This document shows positions 40,247 to 52,824 of a stretch of DNA of 64,000 nucleotides, piece by piece. The notes below the pieces were generated by a model. That model ran no database searches. It was not told where the DNA came from and saw nothing but the letters and a program-made list of their open reading frames with translations. Source of the DNA: Terriglobia bacterium (GTDB lineage Bacteria > Acidobacteriota > Terriglobia > Terriglobales > Acidobacteriaceae); NCBI GenBank assembly GCA_020073465.1, contig JAIQFC010000005.1, positions 284,452 through 348,451 of the forward strand, read 5' to 3'. Made by a program: the position numbers and the translations under genes. How positions within the stretch are numbered: the stretch's first letter is position 1; each line of letters begins with the position of its first letter.

Positions 40247-40325
40247 GCCCCGCTAGGGCCTGTTCTCGTTCCACTTCTTACCCACGGCTTGCGCCGTGGG
40301 CTGCATTCTTGCGCCGCTTCGCGGC
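40247..40325 (-). repeat. Three-hairpin repeat, copy g
   Basis: On the plus strand: GCCCC-GCT-AGGGC (one mismatch), CCCACGGC-TTGC-GCCGTGGG (40281-40300) and GCCGC-TTC-GCGGC (40313-40325). The ~100-base block is about 90% identical, in inverted orientation, to copy h at 47513-47591, 7 kb away. Confidence 0.85.
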
Positions 40326-40334
40326 TAACCCGTT

Positions 40335-41612
40335 TCAGGCGTAAATGCCGCGCTGACGAATGGTGTACGCGACGCGATCAATGGCCAGCATGTAGGCGGC
40401 GATGCGGTTGTTGACGTGGTGAGTCTCGGCGTAGCGGACCACGTCTTCGAAGGACGACCTCATGATGGTTTCCAGCTGCTCGTTGACGACAGATTCTTTC
40501 CAGAAGTATCCCTGACGGTCCTGCACCCACTCGAAGTAGGAGGTGGTGACGCCGCCGGCATTGGCCAAGATGTCGGGGATCACGAAGACACCCTTGTCGG
40601 TTAAGACATCATCGGCTGCGGAAGTGGTCGGGCCGTTGGCGCCTTCGGCGAGGATGCGGCATTTGACGCGATCGACGTTGCGGCTGGTGATGACGTTCTC
40701 GGTGGCGGCGGGAATCAGGATTTCGCATTCGGTGGTCAGCAGCTCGGCAGGATCGTATTTCTCGGCGCCGGGAAAACCGTGGACTGTTCCATTTTTCTGC
40801 CGGAATTCGACGAGAGCCTTCAGGTCGATGCCGTTTTTGTTATAGAGTCCTCCGCCGACTTCGGCAATGCCGACGATCTTGTATCCGGCTTCGTGCATGA
40901 GCAGCGCTGCATTCGAGCCCACGTTGCCGAAACCCTGCACGATGACGCGGGTACGTTCGCGATCGAGACCGAGTTTCTTGCAGGCGTCGTCGCAAACGAT
41001 CATTACGCCGCGTCCGGTGGCCTCGCGACGGCCGCGGGAGCCGCCGATGTTGATGGGCTTTCCGGTCACGACGGCGGTGACGGTCTGGCGCATGTGCATG
41101 GAATAGGTGTCCATCATCCAGGCCATGACCTGCTCGTTGGTGTTGACGTCGGGAGCGGGAACATCTTTCTCGGGGCCGATGAATTCGATCAGCTCACACG
41201 TGTAGCGGCGGGTCATGCGCTCGACTTCGCCCATGGACATCTTGTGCGGGTCGCAGATCACGCCCCCCTTGGCGCCGCCGAAGGGGATGTTGACCACGGC
41301 GCACTTCCAGGTCATCCAGCTGGCCAGGGCGCGGACTTCATCGAGTGTGACGTCGGGAGCGTAGCGGATGCCGCCTTTGGCGGGACCACGCGCGATCGAG
41401 TGCTGGACCCGGAATCCGGTGAAGACCTCGAGATGGCCGTCATCCATCTGGACGGGGATGTAGACGGTGACTTCGCGCGTGGGATAGCGCAGGACCCGCC
41501 ACAGGCCTTCGTCAAGATTGAGCTTTTGAGCAGCGAGGTCGAAGCGCGCCCGCTGCGACTCCCACGCGTTGGTTTCTTTGTCCGTGTGCGGGGAGGCGGT
41601 CATCGTGGTCAT
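40335..41612 (-). CDS. gdhA: Glutamate dehydrogenase
   Basis: This 424-residue enzyme interconverts glutamate and 2-oxoglutarate plus ammonia. Motifs are [18 protein letters not shown] with the substrate lysine, [15 protein letters not shown], the catalytic region [19 protein letters not shown] and the Rossmann loop [14 protein letters not shown] (~residues 215-230). [11 protein letters not shown] closes the active site. The length fits hexameric class I enzymes of ~420 residues. The start at 41612 has CCGGAGACT upstream; another ATG lies 9 bases later. The coenzyme specificity cannot be set by eye. Confidence 0.95.
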   Translation of the reverse strand: MTTMTASPHTDKETNAWESQRARFDLAAQKLNLDEGLWRVLRYPTREVTVYIPVQMDDGHLEVFTGFRVQHSIARGPAKGGIRYAPDVTLDEVRALASWMTWKCAVVNIPFGGAKGGVICDPHKMSMGEVERMTRRYTCELIEFIGPEKDVPAPDVNTNEQVMAWMMDTYSMHMRQTVTAVVTGKPINIGGSRGRREATGRGVMIVCDDACKKLGLDRERTRVIVQGFGNVGSNAALLMHEAGYKIVGIAEVGGGLYNKNGIDLKALVEFRQKNGTVHGFPGAEKYDPAELLTTECEILIPAATENVITSRNVDRVKCRILAEGANGPTTSAADDVLTDKGVFVIPDILANAGGVTTSYFEWVQDRQGYFWKESVVNEQLETIMRSSFEDVVRYAETHHVNNRIAAYMLAIDRVAYTIRQRGIYA

Positions 41613-41833
41613 AAAAATAGTCTCCGGAGTGATTGCGAAATGAGATGCAGGCCGGCACCGGGAGGGGTTCCCGGAGTGGGCGGGCAAACGTTCAAGAGTA
41701 TATGAGGCGGGATGGGAGGGAAGCAAGCTAGGGGTGGGCTACAAGTAACTCGCGTCTCACTCCAATTTCTCAGGATTCGGTGAGCCAATCCGCCTGCATT
41801 TCGCGCATGAATGAGTAGGAGTGAGGATGCCTT

Positions 41834-43429
41834 ATGAAGAAGTTAAAGCTGCAGTGCTGCATGATGGCCGCGTTCTGGTTGATCGTGCTTACATCGTTTG
41901 CGCAGGCGCAAACCTACACCGATCTATACGACTTGACCCAAGCCACCGGGAGCGCACCGGGCAGCCCGAACCTGCTGGCACAAGGTCAGGATGGGAGTCT
42001 TTACAGCACCATGCCCTCGTCGTTCCCAGGGGATGGTACGACTATCGTTGCCCCTCCGACTGGGGGCATTGTCACCGTGACCCACTATTTTCAGGGAACG
42101 GACGGCTTTGCTCCGCAGTCTGGCCTGACGCTGGGCATGGACGGCAATTTCTACGGTACAACGTCGCTCCCCAGCACGGGCATTGACGGAGAAGTGTTCC
42201 AAGTCACGCCCGCTGGCACCGTGACGGTGCTTTACGGTTTCAGCAACACCACCGATGGCGGATACCCTTGGGCGCCACCCACTCAGGCTTCCGATGGCAA
42301 CCTGTACGGCGTCACGCGGGGGACGACACCGGTGGCCTACAAGATTGTCATGCCGGCCGCGACATTCTCGGTTCTGGCGAATCTTCCCGCAGCGAGCGTC
42401 GCTCCCTTGATTGTGGGCACGGACGGCAATTTCTACGGCACGACCCAAACGGGCGGCAAGTTCAATGCAGGAACGGTCTTTCAACTTACCAAGAAAGGCG
42501 TGTTGAAAATCATCTACAACTTCGGCACTGCCGCCAGCGATGGGAGCTCGCCGAGTGGCCCGGTGATGCAAGCTGCCGACGGCAGACTCTACGGCACGAC
42601 GTACTGGGGTGGCGCCACCGGGAATGGGATCGTCTACCAAGTCACCACCGCCGGAGCGTACAAAATCCTGCACAGCTTTAACGGAACCGACGGATCCCAC
42701 TCTTCCGCAGGATTAGTTCAGGGAAGCGACAATTTCCTGTACGGCACTACCGTCGCCGGAGGAGCGTTGGGGAACGGGGCGTTCTTCAAGATCAACACGA
42801 CGGGCACCACGTATGCAGTCCTCCACGATTTCGACGGCAAGACCAGCGGCGGAAGCCCTGGCGCAACGCCCGTGCTGCATACCAACGGCACCATTTACGG
42901 CTGGGGCACGGTCGGTCCCAAGGAGGGCGTCCTCTACAGCATGAATGTAGGCCTGAAGCCTTTCGCATCCCTGGTCGTGCTCACGTCCGGCAAAGTGGGC
43001 GCGACGGTGGGAATCCTCGGCCAGGGCTTCTCGAGTGCGACGGGGGTGCAGTTCGGATCGGGGACGGGCAGTTTCACCGTCGTCAGCGACACATATATGA
43101 CCGCTTCTCCCAAAGCCGGCGCCACGACGGGAAAGGTGACGATACTGGAACCGAGCGGGAATCTTGTCACTCCGCAGAAGTTCAAGGTGATCCCCACGAT
43201 CAAGAGCTTCAGTCCAACGAGCGGCACGGTCGGGACTTCGGTTGTGATCACCGGAATGAGCCTGTCTCAGACAACCGCGGTGAAGTTCGGCACCGTAGCC
43301 GCCACGTTCACCGTGAACTCCAATACGCAAGTGACCGCCACGGTGCCTGCGGGAGCCGTGACGGGGAAGATCTCCGTCACTACTCAGGGTGGTACAGCAA
43401 CCACCGCGACCAGCTTCACCGTGAACTGA
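41834..43429 (+). CDS. Secreted GloVer-repeat protein with two IPT/TIG domains
   Basis: This 531-residue protein has a signal peptide (MKKLKLQCCMMAAFWLIVLT to AQAQ). About seven GloVer units (TIGR03803-type) follow, each carrying DGNFYGTT/DGRLYGTT then GxVFQ(L/V)T, forming a propeller-like region (~30-370). Two Ig-like IPT/TIG domains end the protein (~375-455 and ~457-531; repeated pattern SGTVGTSVVITGMSLSQTTA). AGGAG/GAGGAT precedes the ATG. It is typical of Acidobacteriota and Verrucomicrobia; surface binding or adhesion is inferred. A terminator follows. Confidence 0.88.
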   Translation: MKKLKLQCCMMAAFWLIVLTSFAQAQTYTDLYDLTQATGSAPGSPNLLAQGQDGSLYSTMPSSFPGDGTTIVAPPTGGIVTVTHYFQGTDGFAPQSGLTLGMDGNFYGTTSLPSTGIDGEVFQVTPAGTVTVLYGFSNTTDGGYPWAPPTQASDGNLYGVTRGTTPVAYKIVMPAATFSVLANLPAASVAPLIVGTDGNFYGTTQTGGKFNAGTVFQLTKKGVLKIIYNFGTAASDGSSPSGPVMQAADGRLYGTTYWGGATGNGIVYQVTTAGAYKILHSFNGTDGSHSSAGLVQGSDNFLYGTTVAGGALGNGAFFKINTTGTTYAVLHDFDGKTSGGSPGATPVLHTNGTIYGWGTVGPKEGVLYSMNVGLKPFASLVVLTSGKVGATVGILGQGFSSATGVQFGSGTGSFTVVSDTYMTASPKAGATTGKVTILEPSGNLVTPQKFKVIPTIKSFSPTSGTVGTSVVITGMSLSQTTAVKFGTVAATFTVNSNTQVTATVPAGAVTGKISVTTQGGTATTATSFTVN

Positions 43430-43447
43430 AAGAGAGAGAGTTGGGTG

Positions 43448-43490
43448 CCCCACGTCTCGTGTTCCTCGAGACGTGGGGGCTTTTCTCTTT
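43448..43490 (+). terminator. Intrinsic terminator after the GloVer/IPT gene
   Basis: CCCCACGTCTCG (43448-43459) pairs perfectly with CGAGACGTGGGG (43467-43478), followed by CTTTTCTCTTT. Confidence 0.88.
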
Positions 43491-43700
43491 GCGAGAAATC
43501 TGACAATCGATCATTTGCGGAAGAAAAACCCGGTCAGCCTGGACGGGATGATTGACGGGCTGATGGAGGACGAGCGTCACGCACCGTTCGAACCGGCCGA
43601 CACCCGGCCTTTGGTGTGGGAAGTTGTGGCGCAGCACGAGCAGACCGACCGCATCCGTGCGGCATTGGTTGGCATTCCGGCGGAGTTTACGATGAGTTAG
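43482..43700 (+). pseudogene. Remnant of an ECF sigma-70 factor gene
   Basis: The frame FLFARNLTIDHLRKKNPVSL, then EVVAQHEQTDRIRAALVGIP, matches the end of region 2 of ECF sigma factors (the (W/F)LFxIARNxxIDxLRK motif), the linker and the opening of region 4. It lacks the first ~50 residues and everything after the first region 4 helix, stopping at 43700. No start codon or ribosome site suits it, and the terminator of the preceding gene overlaps its beginning. Confidence 0.75.
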
Positions 43701-43778
43701 CGCGAGCCTTCGTGCCTCGTTCTGTAGCCTCGTCGACGATCCCGCGCTTGTCCCCCCGTCCTGCTAGAATGACTTTGC

Positions 43779-47333
<3,555 letters not shown>

Positions 47334-47512
47334 ACAAGTCGCCGCCGAGCAACGGAGTGCGAAAGGCATCGCAAGTCTTAGCCGCGAAGCAGCGTCATGT
47401 GAAAGCCCGGCACGGCAGTGCCGGGAAGGTCGGAATAAATCCGCAAGTCCCGTAGGAATCTGCGTCGTAGCTTGATGGTCGTCCGAAAAGTGGACCGGCG
47501 ATATTGTGTTGA

Positions 47513-47591
47513 GCCGCAAAGCGGCGGAAGAATGCAGCCCACGGCGCAAGCCGTGGGTAGAAAGTGAAACGAGGACAAGCCCCAGCGGGGC
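47513..47591 (+). repeat. Three-hairpin repeat, copy h
   Basis: GCCGC-AAA-GCGGC (47513-47525), CCCACGGC-GCAA-GCCGTGGG (47538-47557) and GCCCC-AGC-GGGGC (47579-47591), followed by GAAAG. The sequence fills the mfd-galU spacer. In addition, 47402-47425 (GCCCGGCACGGCAGTGCCGG) is a fragment of a similar central hairpin. Confidence 0.85.
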
Positions 47592-47700
47592 GAAAGAGAT
47601 GCTACGACACAGACTCCATTAAGGACGGCACTCGCCCGACTCCACGAATCGCCACCCTCGCACGCCACCATTTACAATTGGTCCGCCCGTAACGCGAGCC

Positions 47701-47732
47701 GCAAACGTCCAACGACAATCGACCAACGACCC
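47701..47732. repeat. Iterated near-word tract (CCAACGAC) abutting galU
   Basis: GTCCAACGACAATCGACCAA and CGACCCATGACC iterate a CCAACGAC-like word four times and run straight into the galU start codon, leaving no room for a canonical ribosome site. Confidence 0.65.
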
Positions 47733-48614
47733 ATGACCATGAAAGTCCGTAAAGCCGTCTTCCCCGCCGCAGGCCTGGGCACCCGCTTTCTGCCCGCAAC
47801 CAAAGCGCAGCCCAAGGAGATGCTCCCGCTCGTCGACAAGCCCATCATTCAATATGGCGTCGAGGAAGCGATGGCCTCCGGCTGCGACCAGATCCTCATC
47901 ATCACCGGCCGCGGCAAGCAGGCCATCGAAGACCACTTCGACGTCAGCTACGAACTCGAGAAAATGCTCGAGGATCGCGGAAAGACCGACCTGCTCGCAA
48001 TCGTGCGCAATATTTCCGACATGATGCACGTCGCCTACGTCCGCCAGAAGGAAGCCCTCGGCCTGGGCCACGCCGTGCTGATGGCCCGCGAACTCGTCGG
48101 CAACGAGCCCTTCGCCGTGCTCCTCGCCGACGACGTCATCGACGCCCAGGTCCCTTGCCTCAAGCAAATGGTCGATGTCTTCGACAAGACCCAGTGCTCC
48201 GTACTGGCTACGCAGATCGTCGAAGGCAAGATGATTTCCTCCTACGGCGTGCTCGACGTCAAGCCCGCCGACGGCTCTTTCGACGGGCGTCTTTACGAAA
48301 TCAAGAACATGGTCGAGAAGCCCAAGCCCGAAGACGCTCCCTCAAATCTCGCCATCATCGGCCGCTATATCCTGACCCCCGCTATCTTCGACTGCCTCGC
48401 CGAAACCCCCGCCGGCGCGGGAGGCGAACTCCAGCTCACAGACGGCATGCGCCTGCTGCTGCAAAAAGAAAAGATGTACGCCTACGTCTACGAAGGCCGC
48501 CGCCACGATACAGGAGACAAGCTGGGATTCCTGAAGGCCACCGTCGAGTTCGCCCTGAAGCGCGACGACCTGGGCGGACCGTTCCGAGATTATCTGAAGG
48601 GACTAAAGCTCTGA
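47733..48614 (+). CDS. galU: UTP-glucose-1-phosphate uridylyltransferase
   Basis: This 293-residue enzyme makes UDP-glucose for envelope polysaccharides. The amino end is the nucleotide loop KAVFPAAGLGTRFLPATKAQ with PKEMLPLVDKPIIQY. LLADDVI holds the metal Asp, and YEIKNMVEKPKP and DTGDKLGFLKA match the sugar-binding regions. A second ATG two codons later could be the start. The immediate upstream sequence is an iterated-word tract rather than a ribosome site. Confidence 0.95.
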   Translation: MTMKVRKAVFPAAGLGTRFLPATKAQPKEMLPLVDKPIIQYGVEEAMASGCDQILIITGRGKQAIEDHFDVSYELEKMLEDRGKTDLLAIVRNISDMMHVAYVRQKEALGLGHAVLMARELVGNEPFAVLLADDVIDAQVPCLKQMVDVFDKTQCSVLATQIVEGKMISSYGVLDVKPADGSFDGRLYEIKNMVEKPKPEDAPSNLAIIGRYILTPAIFDCLAETPAGAGGELQLTDGMRLLLQKEKMYAYVYEGRRHDTGDKLGFLKATVEFALKRDDLGGPFRDYLKGLKL

Positions 48615-48622
48615 TAACTCGT

Positions 48623-48692
48623 GTCATTCCGAGGAGCGCAGCGACGAGGGGCGTCCAAGTAGACCGAGATCCCTCGCTCTGCTCGGGATGAC
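48623..48692. repeat. GTCATTCCGAGGAGCG...CTCGGGATGAC palindromic repeat
   Basis: GTCATTCCGAG at the left and CTCGGGATGAC at the right are near-complementary, with GAGCGCAGCGACGAGGG/CCCTCGCTCTGC inside. It begins 8 bases after the galU stop codon. Confidence 0.65.
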
Positions 48693-48712
48693 ACAGTAAG
48701 ACTGAGCGGGTG

Positions 48713-48753
48713 CCCCACCCTTGTCGCGTTCTTTGCGACAGGGTGGGGATTTT
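48713..48753. terminator. Bidirectional terminator between galU and purE
   Basis: CCCCACCC-T-TGTCGC / GCGACA-GGGTGGGG encloses a short loop, followed by ATTTT on the plus strand. Converging genes end at 48614 and 48760. The hairpin is a relative of the CCCCATCCTTGCG repeats seen at 25683 and 26873, so a repeat may serve here as terminator. Confidence 0.75.
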
Positions 48754-48759
48754 GAAAGC

Positions 48760-49257
48760 CTATTTTTCTCGCAATTTCTTCGACTTCTCTTCCACGCCCC
48801 GCGCCAGCTTCTCCTTGTGCGCATCCAGCTTCTTCGCGATCGAAGCATCCCCCAGCCCAATCATCTGCGCCGCCAGAATCCCCGCGTTCGTCGCCCCCGG
48901 CTTCCCAATCGCCACCGTAGCCACCGGAATCCCCGCCGGCATCTGCACCGTCGCCAGCAGTGAATCCATCCCCTGAAGCGACGTCGAAGGAATCGGCACT
49001 CCAATCACCGGCAGCGTCGTATGCGCCGCAATCACTCCCGCCAGATGCGCCGCCCCGCCCGCCCCCGCAATGATCACGCGAATGCCACGCCCCGCCGCCT
49101 TCCGCGCGAAGTCCGCCGTGCGCTCCGGCGACCGGTGCGCCGAAGTGACGTCAATCTCATAAGCGATCCCGAACTCCTCCAGCGCCTTCCCCGCCTCGCG
49201 CATGATCTCAAGGTCCGAATCGCTCCCCATCACAATGGAAACCAGCGCCTTGCTCAT
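48760..49257 (-). CDS. purE: N5-carboxyaminoimidazole ribonucleotide mutase
   Basis: This 165-residue purine-synthesis enzyme moves the carboxyl group of N5-CAIR to C4. Motifs are [25 protein letters not shown] with the catalytic His, [19 protein letters not shown] and PVIGVP. AAGGAGA stands 4 bases before the ATG. It follows purD on the same strand across a 183-base spacer carrying a repeat. The usual partner purK is not in the window. Confidence 0.95.
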   Translation of the reverse strand: MSKALVSIVMGSDSDLEIMREAGKALEEFGIAYEIDVTSAHRSPERTADFARKAAGRGIRVIIAGAGGAAHLAGVIAAHTTLPVIGVPIPSTSLQGMDSLLATVQMPAGIPVATVAIGKPGATNAGILAAQMIGLGDASIAKKLDAHKEKLARGVEEKSKKLREK

Positions 49258-49289
49258 CGTTCTCCTTTGGCAACAACCCTCAACTCCCT

Positions 49290-49350
49290 GTCATCCTGAG
49301 CGGAGGTTGTGCTTCACGAACGTGAAGCGCAACCGCAGTCGAAGGACCCC
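49290..49350. repeat. GTCATCCTGAGCGG...GTCGAAGGA repeat with internal 13-bp hairpin
   Basis: Within the repeat, GGTTGTGCTTCAC (49305-49317) pairs with GTGAAGCGCAACC (49322-49334) with one wobble around GAAC. It lies between purD and purE and could set their relative expression. Confidence 0.65.
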
Positions 49351-49440
49351 TTTCACTCCTACGCTGCTAGCGGCCTCAAAAGGAACTTCCACCACTGGCC
49401 CAGATTTGGTTGCTACGCATCCCTGGCCAAATACCCGGGA

Positions 49441-50712
49441 CTACTTCTTCAACGCCCTTCCCGCAATATCCCTCCGGTAGTGCGCCCCCTGAAACCCGAT
49501 CTTCCCACAAGCCTCATAAGCCCGCTGTACCGCGGTCTCCAAATCCCCAGCCCGCGCCGTCACTCCCAGCACCCGCCCCCCCGCCGTGTAGTAAGCCCCA
49601 TCCCGCTTCGAAGTCCCCGCATGAAACACTTTCACGCCCGCAATCTTTCCCGCCTCCTCCAGCCCCGCAATCTGCTTCCCCGCCTCGAACGTCCCCGGAT
49701 ACCCTCCCGACGCCATCACCACGCACACCGACGCGTCCGCCGACCACTTGAAATCCCCTTCGCTCACTCGCCCCTGCACCGCCGCTTCCAGCGCATCCAC
49801 CAGATCACTCTCCAGCCGCATCAGAATCGGCTGCGTCTCCGGATCCCCAAACCGGCAATTAAACTCCAGCACCATCGGACCGCGCGCCGTCATCATCAGC
49901 CCGCAGTAAAGCACTCCCTTAAACTCCGCGCCCTCCGCCTTCATCCCCGCGACCACCGGACGCGCAATGTGATTCACCAGCCAGTCCCGCATCGTGTCGT
50001 CGACGATCTCCGCCGTCGAATACGCCCCCATCCCACCAGTATTCGGCCCAGTGTCACCATCCCCCACCCGCTTGTGATCCTGCGCCGCCACCAGCGGAGC
50101 CACGCGCTCCCCATCGCTCAACACCAGGAACGAAAGCTCGTCCCCCTTCAAACACTCCTCAAGCACGACGCGCGCCCCAGCCTCGCCCAACATGCGCCCG
50201 CTAAGCATCTCCGCCGCCACGCTCGCCGCTTCTTCCTTGCTCTTGGCAATCACCACGCCCTTGCCCGCCGCCAGCCCATCCGCCTTGACCACCACCGGAG
50301 TATGGAAATGTCCCAGAGCCGAGCGCACCTGCTCCATCGAATCGCAAATCGCGTAGTGCGCTGTCGGGATGTGATGCCGCTGCAGAAATTCTTTGGCAAA
50401 GCTCTTGCTCGACTCCAGCTGCGCCGCCGCCCGGGTCGGACCAAACACCGGCCACCCGCGCCGCGTGAACTCGTCCACCACCCCAAGCGTTAGCGGCAAC
50501 TCCGGCCCCACCACAGTGAGATCCGGCTGCACCCGCGCCGCCAGCGCCGTCAGCGAATCGAGACTCTTCAGATCCACCGCCAGGCATTCCGCCTCGTCCG
50601 CGATCCCCCCATTCCCCGGCGCGCAATAAAGCTGCGAAACCCGCGGCGACTGCCGCAGCTTCCACACCAGCGCATGTTCGCGCCCACCGCTCCCGAGTAC
50701 GAGTACTTTCAT
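49441..50712 (-). CDS. purD: Phosphoribosylamine-glycine ligase
   Basis: This 423-residue ATP-grasp ligase joins glycine to phosphoribosylamine, the second step of purine synthesis. MKVLVLGSGGREHALVWKL opens it. VVGPELPLTLGVVD, VFGPTRAAAQLESSKSFAKE, the ATP-grasp loop PVVVKADGLAAGKGVVIA, GPNTGGMGAYSTAE and LEFNCRFGDPETQ follow. The C-terminal domain is complete. It is transcribed toward purE. Confidence 0.96.
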   Translation of the reverse strand: MKVLVLGSGGREHALVWKLRQSPRVSQLYCAPGNGGIADEAECLAVDLKSLDSLTALAARVQPDLTVVGPELPLTLGVVDEFTRRGWPVFGPTRAAAQLESSKSFAKEFLQRHHIPTAHYAICDSMEQVRSALGHFHTPVVVKADGLAAGKGVVIAKSKEEAASVAAEMLSGRMLGEAGARVVLEECLKGDELSFLVLSDGERVAPLVAAQDHKRVGDGDTGPNTGGMGAYSTAEIVDDTMRDWLVNHIARPVVAGMKAEGAEFKGVLYCGLMMTARGPMVLEFNCRFGDPETQPILMRLESDLVDALEAAVQGRVSEGDFKWSADASVCVVMASGGYPGTFEAGKQIAGLEEAGKIAGVKVFHAGTSKRDGAYYTAGGRVLGVTARAGDLETAVQRAYEACGKIGFQGAHYRRDIAGRALKK

Positions 50713-51018
50713 AGCCAGAGAAATTTAGGTTATGGGTTGAGGAGGAAAGCTGTCAAACGGGGAAGTGTCGTGATAGCGGCTCAATTCGGAGTCAGACCCC
50801 TAACACTTCTTCGGCGTCATCCCGAACGGAGCCGCTCTTCAGGCGAAGTGAGGGATCTCGCGTGTATCGCCACCTCAGTCAGGCCTCAAACTGAGACACT
50901 ACCAATTGGCGTCGTCAGGGAATCGAGGCTCTTCAGATCTGCAGGAGCAGAAAATCATGGACGGCCCGGGACTTGCTCTATTGCATATTCCTCCTTGCCG
51001 TGAGAGGGGCTTTTAATC
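50713..51018. other. Spacer with one GTCATCCCGAAC repeat
   Basis: In this 306-base spacer, positions 50816-50863 hold GTCATCCCGAACGGAGCCGC, then TTCAGGCGAAGTGAGGGATC, a diverged copy of the 3475-type repeat without the 25-bp module. Nothing else is recognised. Confidence 0.5.
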
Positions 51019-51954
51019 TCAGTTCGCAAAGAATCTACCAGTCGGGTGCGCTCGGAAACTAATGGAATCTGGTGGAAGTGGTGTTTTGCTCTTGGCAATC
51101 ACCAAACCATCTTTCGTGAGCACATCATAGGCGAATCCGGTCTGGTGATGTCGGGTGCTGGCTTCATAGGTGTAATCGACGCATCCCACAAGAACTATGG
51201 GGATGAGATCAATTGGACCTCGACTAAGCTCAAATTTATTCCAATGAGAATTGACTTCCGCATTAGACATTCCGAGTCCTATTTGTTGGCGGTAGGACTG
51301 TCCAGGGATAAGGAAATATCGCAGAAGCTCGTCATGCTTGACCGCCTTGTCGCAAGCGCGCTTCTCTGCTTCGCTAACATCGTCTCCCATGAACGCTGGA
51401 ACGAGCAATGGGTCAACCCAAATATTCTGGGCTGGAGAGCGGCCTATATTTTTGGGAAGAAAATAAAACACCGCCGAAAGGCCGTTACTTTCGTTGTAGG
51501 TCAATGGCGCGGCAAGGGCGATATCGACAGCTACCCACGGACGATCAGCAGCTTCGAATTGTTTCTGCGCCGTTTCGGTTTGTGTGCGCATTTCCTTCCA
51601 CTCGCTGCGTGTTATGCAGGCATACCAGGCGACAGCGATGAAGGTCGCAACGTTGAGAACAAACACATAAGGTTTCCACCTCTTGTACCAACGCTTTGGT
51701 TTCTTCTCGGGATAGCGACATTGGGTTGGCGTTGGTGGACAGTTCGCTTCAGTGATACCGATTCCTCGCCGCGAATCATTGCTGGAATCATCTGTACCGT
51801 GATTGGTGCTGTTGCAAGCACGCACCGAATCAGCGGACTCACTGAGTAGAGCCTTAACTTTTGAGCGAAACCAAACGAACCCCAGAATACTGAGAAGGGC
51901 CAGAGGCCAAAGAGAACCTTGATATGGGGATGATGGCCCGCGTTCAGATTCCAA
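51019..51954 (-). CDS. Membrane protein with soluble C-terminal domain
   Basis: From a TTG at 51954 with GGGAGG upstream, the product has 311 residues. There is one hydrophobic stretch near the start (SLWPLALLSILGFVWF) and a second at ~95-112 (YVFVLNVATFIAVAWYACIT). A helix follows, SEWKEMRTQTETAQKQFEAA, then DRPWVAVDIALAAPLTYNES and a beta-rich domain. The 'R/T-Q..F.A.DRPWV' arrangement recurs in many uncharacterised bacterial membrane proteins. The function is unknown. Its lower GC than its neighbours suggests acquisition. Confidence 0.65.
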   Translation of the reverse strand: MESERGPSSPYQGSLWPLALLSILGFVWFRSKVKALLSESADSVRACNSTNHGTDDSSNDSRRGIGITEANCPPTPTQCRYPEKKPKRWYKRWKPYVFVLNVATFIAVAWYACITRSEWKEMRTQTETAQKQFEAADRPWVAVDIALAAPLTYNESNGLSAVFYFLPKNIGRSPAQNIWVDPLLVPAFMGDDVSEAEKRACDKAVKHDELLRYFLIPGQSYRQQIGLGMSNAEVNSHWNKFELSRGPIDLIPIVLVGCVDYTYEASTRHHQTGFAYDVLTKDGLVIAKSKTPLPPDSISFRAHPTGRFFAN

Positions 51955-52085
51955 AGGCGGCTGTCCTCCCGAAGAAAGCTAAGAAGCTAAAGTACTACTT
52001 TACGCAAGACCAGGAGCGACGACAAGGATATGACTTGCGTCTGCCGCCGCTGATTCGGGGGCAAATCCAAGTTAACCACGCTTAA
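51924..52085 (+). CDS. Possible 53-residue basic protein
   Basis: The frame ATG(51924)-TAA(52083-52085) reads MGMMARVQIPKAAVLPKKAK, then KLKYYFTQDQERRQGYDLRL and PPLIRGQIQVNHA. It is lysine/arginine rich, with three in-frame ATG codons at the start. It overlaps the start of the divergent gene at 51954 by 31 bases and ends inside the mntR operator. AGAGAA is the only ribosome-site candidate. The call is tentative. Confidence 0.3.
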   Translation: MGMMARVQIPKAAVLPKKAKKLKYYFTQDQERRQGYDLRLPPLIRGQIQVNHA

Positions 52086-52100
52086 CCCCCATCGTATAAT
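52071..52100 (+). promoter_or_regulatory. mntR promoter with overlapping operator
   Basis: GTTAACCACGCTTAAC (52071-52086) contains TTAACC (52072-52077), spaced 17 bases from TATAAT (52095-52100). The start codon at 52109 then coincides with the expected transcription start, implying a leaderless message. A similar GTTAACC-N4-TTAA site lies at 53127-53142 before mntH. Confidence 0.65.
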
Positions 52101-52108
52101 CCCTCCAG

Positions 52109-52777
52109 ATGATCACCGTCTCCAAGGAAGACTACCTCAAGTCAATTCTCGAAGCCGAGAGCGAAGGCGAGGAAGTCATCTCCGCGCGTCTGGCCGACTG
52201 GCTGAAAGTCTCGCCGCCAGCCGTCACCATGGCCCTGCGCCGCCTCAAGAAGGACGGCCTCGTGCGCGTCGAAGGCGACGGCCTCGTGCAACTCACCGCC
52301 GCCGGACGCAAGATCGCCCGCAAGCTCACCCTGCGCCACCACCTCATCGAGCGCATGCTCAGTGAACTCTTCGGCATGGAGTGGTGGAAGGTTCACGACG
52401 AGGCCGAACGCCTGGAGCACGCCGTCTCCCCCGACTTCGAAGCCAAGCTCTTGGCCAAACTCGGCCCCGGAGGCACCTGCCCCCACGGAAATCTCAGCGA
52501 AATGGAGAGTCCCGGCAGCCGCCGTCGCCGCGGCCTGATCCTGATCGCCGACGCCACCCCCGGCAAAACCTACACCGTAAGCGGCATCTACGAACGCGAC
52601 CGCCGCCTCCTCGAATTCCTCGAAGCCCGCGGCATCCGTCCCGAAGCCAAGCTCCGCCTCGTCGAGCGCAACTACGACCAAACCCTGACCATCCGCACTA
52701 CCGCGGGCAAAGTGGTTCTCGGCCCTCCAGCCGCAGGGAAGATCTGGGTCTCGCCAACGTCCGCATCAGACCTTTAG
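52109..52777 (+). CDS. mntR: DtxR/MntR-family metal-dependent transcriptional regulator
   Basis: This 222-residue protein has an N-terminal winged helix (MITVSKEDYLKSILEAESEG, then SARLADWLKVSPPAVTMALR). The metal-sensing dimer domain follows (LRHHLIERMLSELFGMEWWK, HDEAERLEHAVS and GGTCPHGN, ~residues 76-131). A C-terminal FeoA/SH3-like domain completes it (KLRLVERNYDQTLTIRTTAG). In the presence of Mn or Fe such regulators dimerise and repress. The next gene on the strand is an Nramp manganese transporter sharing the same upstream motif, so a manganese regulator that also controls itself is inferred; iron sensing remains possible. Confidence 0.88.
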   Translation: MITVSKEDYLKSILEAESEGEEVISARLADWLKVSPPAVTMALRRLKKDGLVRVEGDGLVQLTAAGRKIARKLTLRHHLIERMLSELFGMEWWKVHDEAERLEHAVSPDFEAKLLAKLGPGGTCPHGNLSEMESPGSRRRRGLILIADATPGKTYTVSGIYERDRRLLEFLEARGIRPEAKLRLVERNYDQTLTIRTTAGKVVLGPPAAGKIWVSPTSASDL

Positions 52778-52824
52778 AAGCTTTCTGGTCCTGTTGATCT
52801 CCTCGTTGCGCCGCCGTCCGGCTG

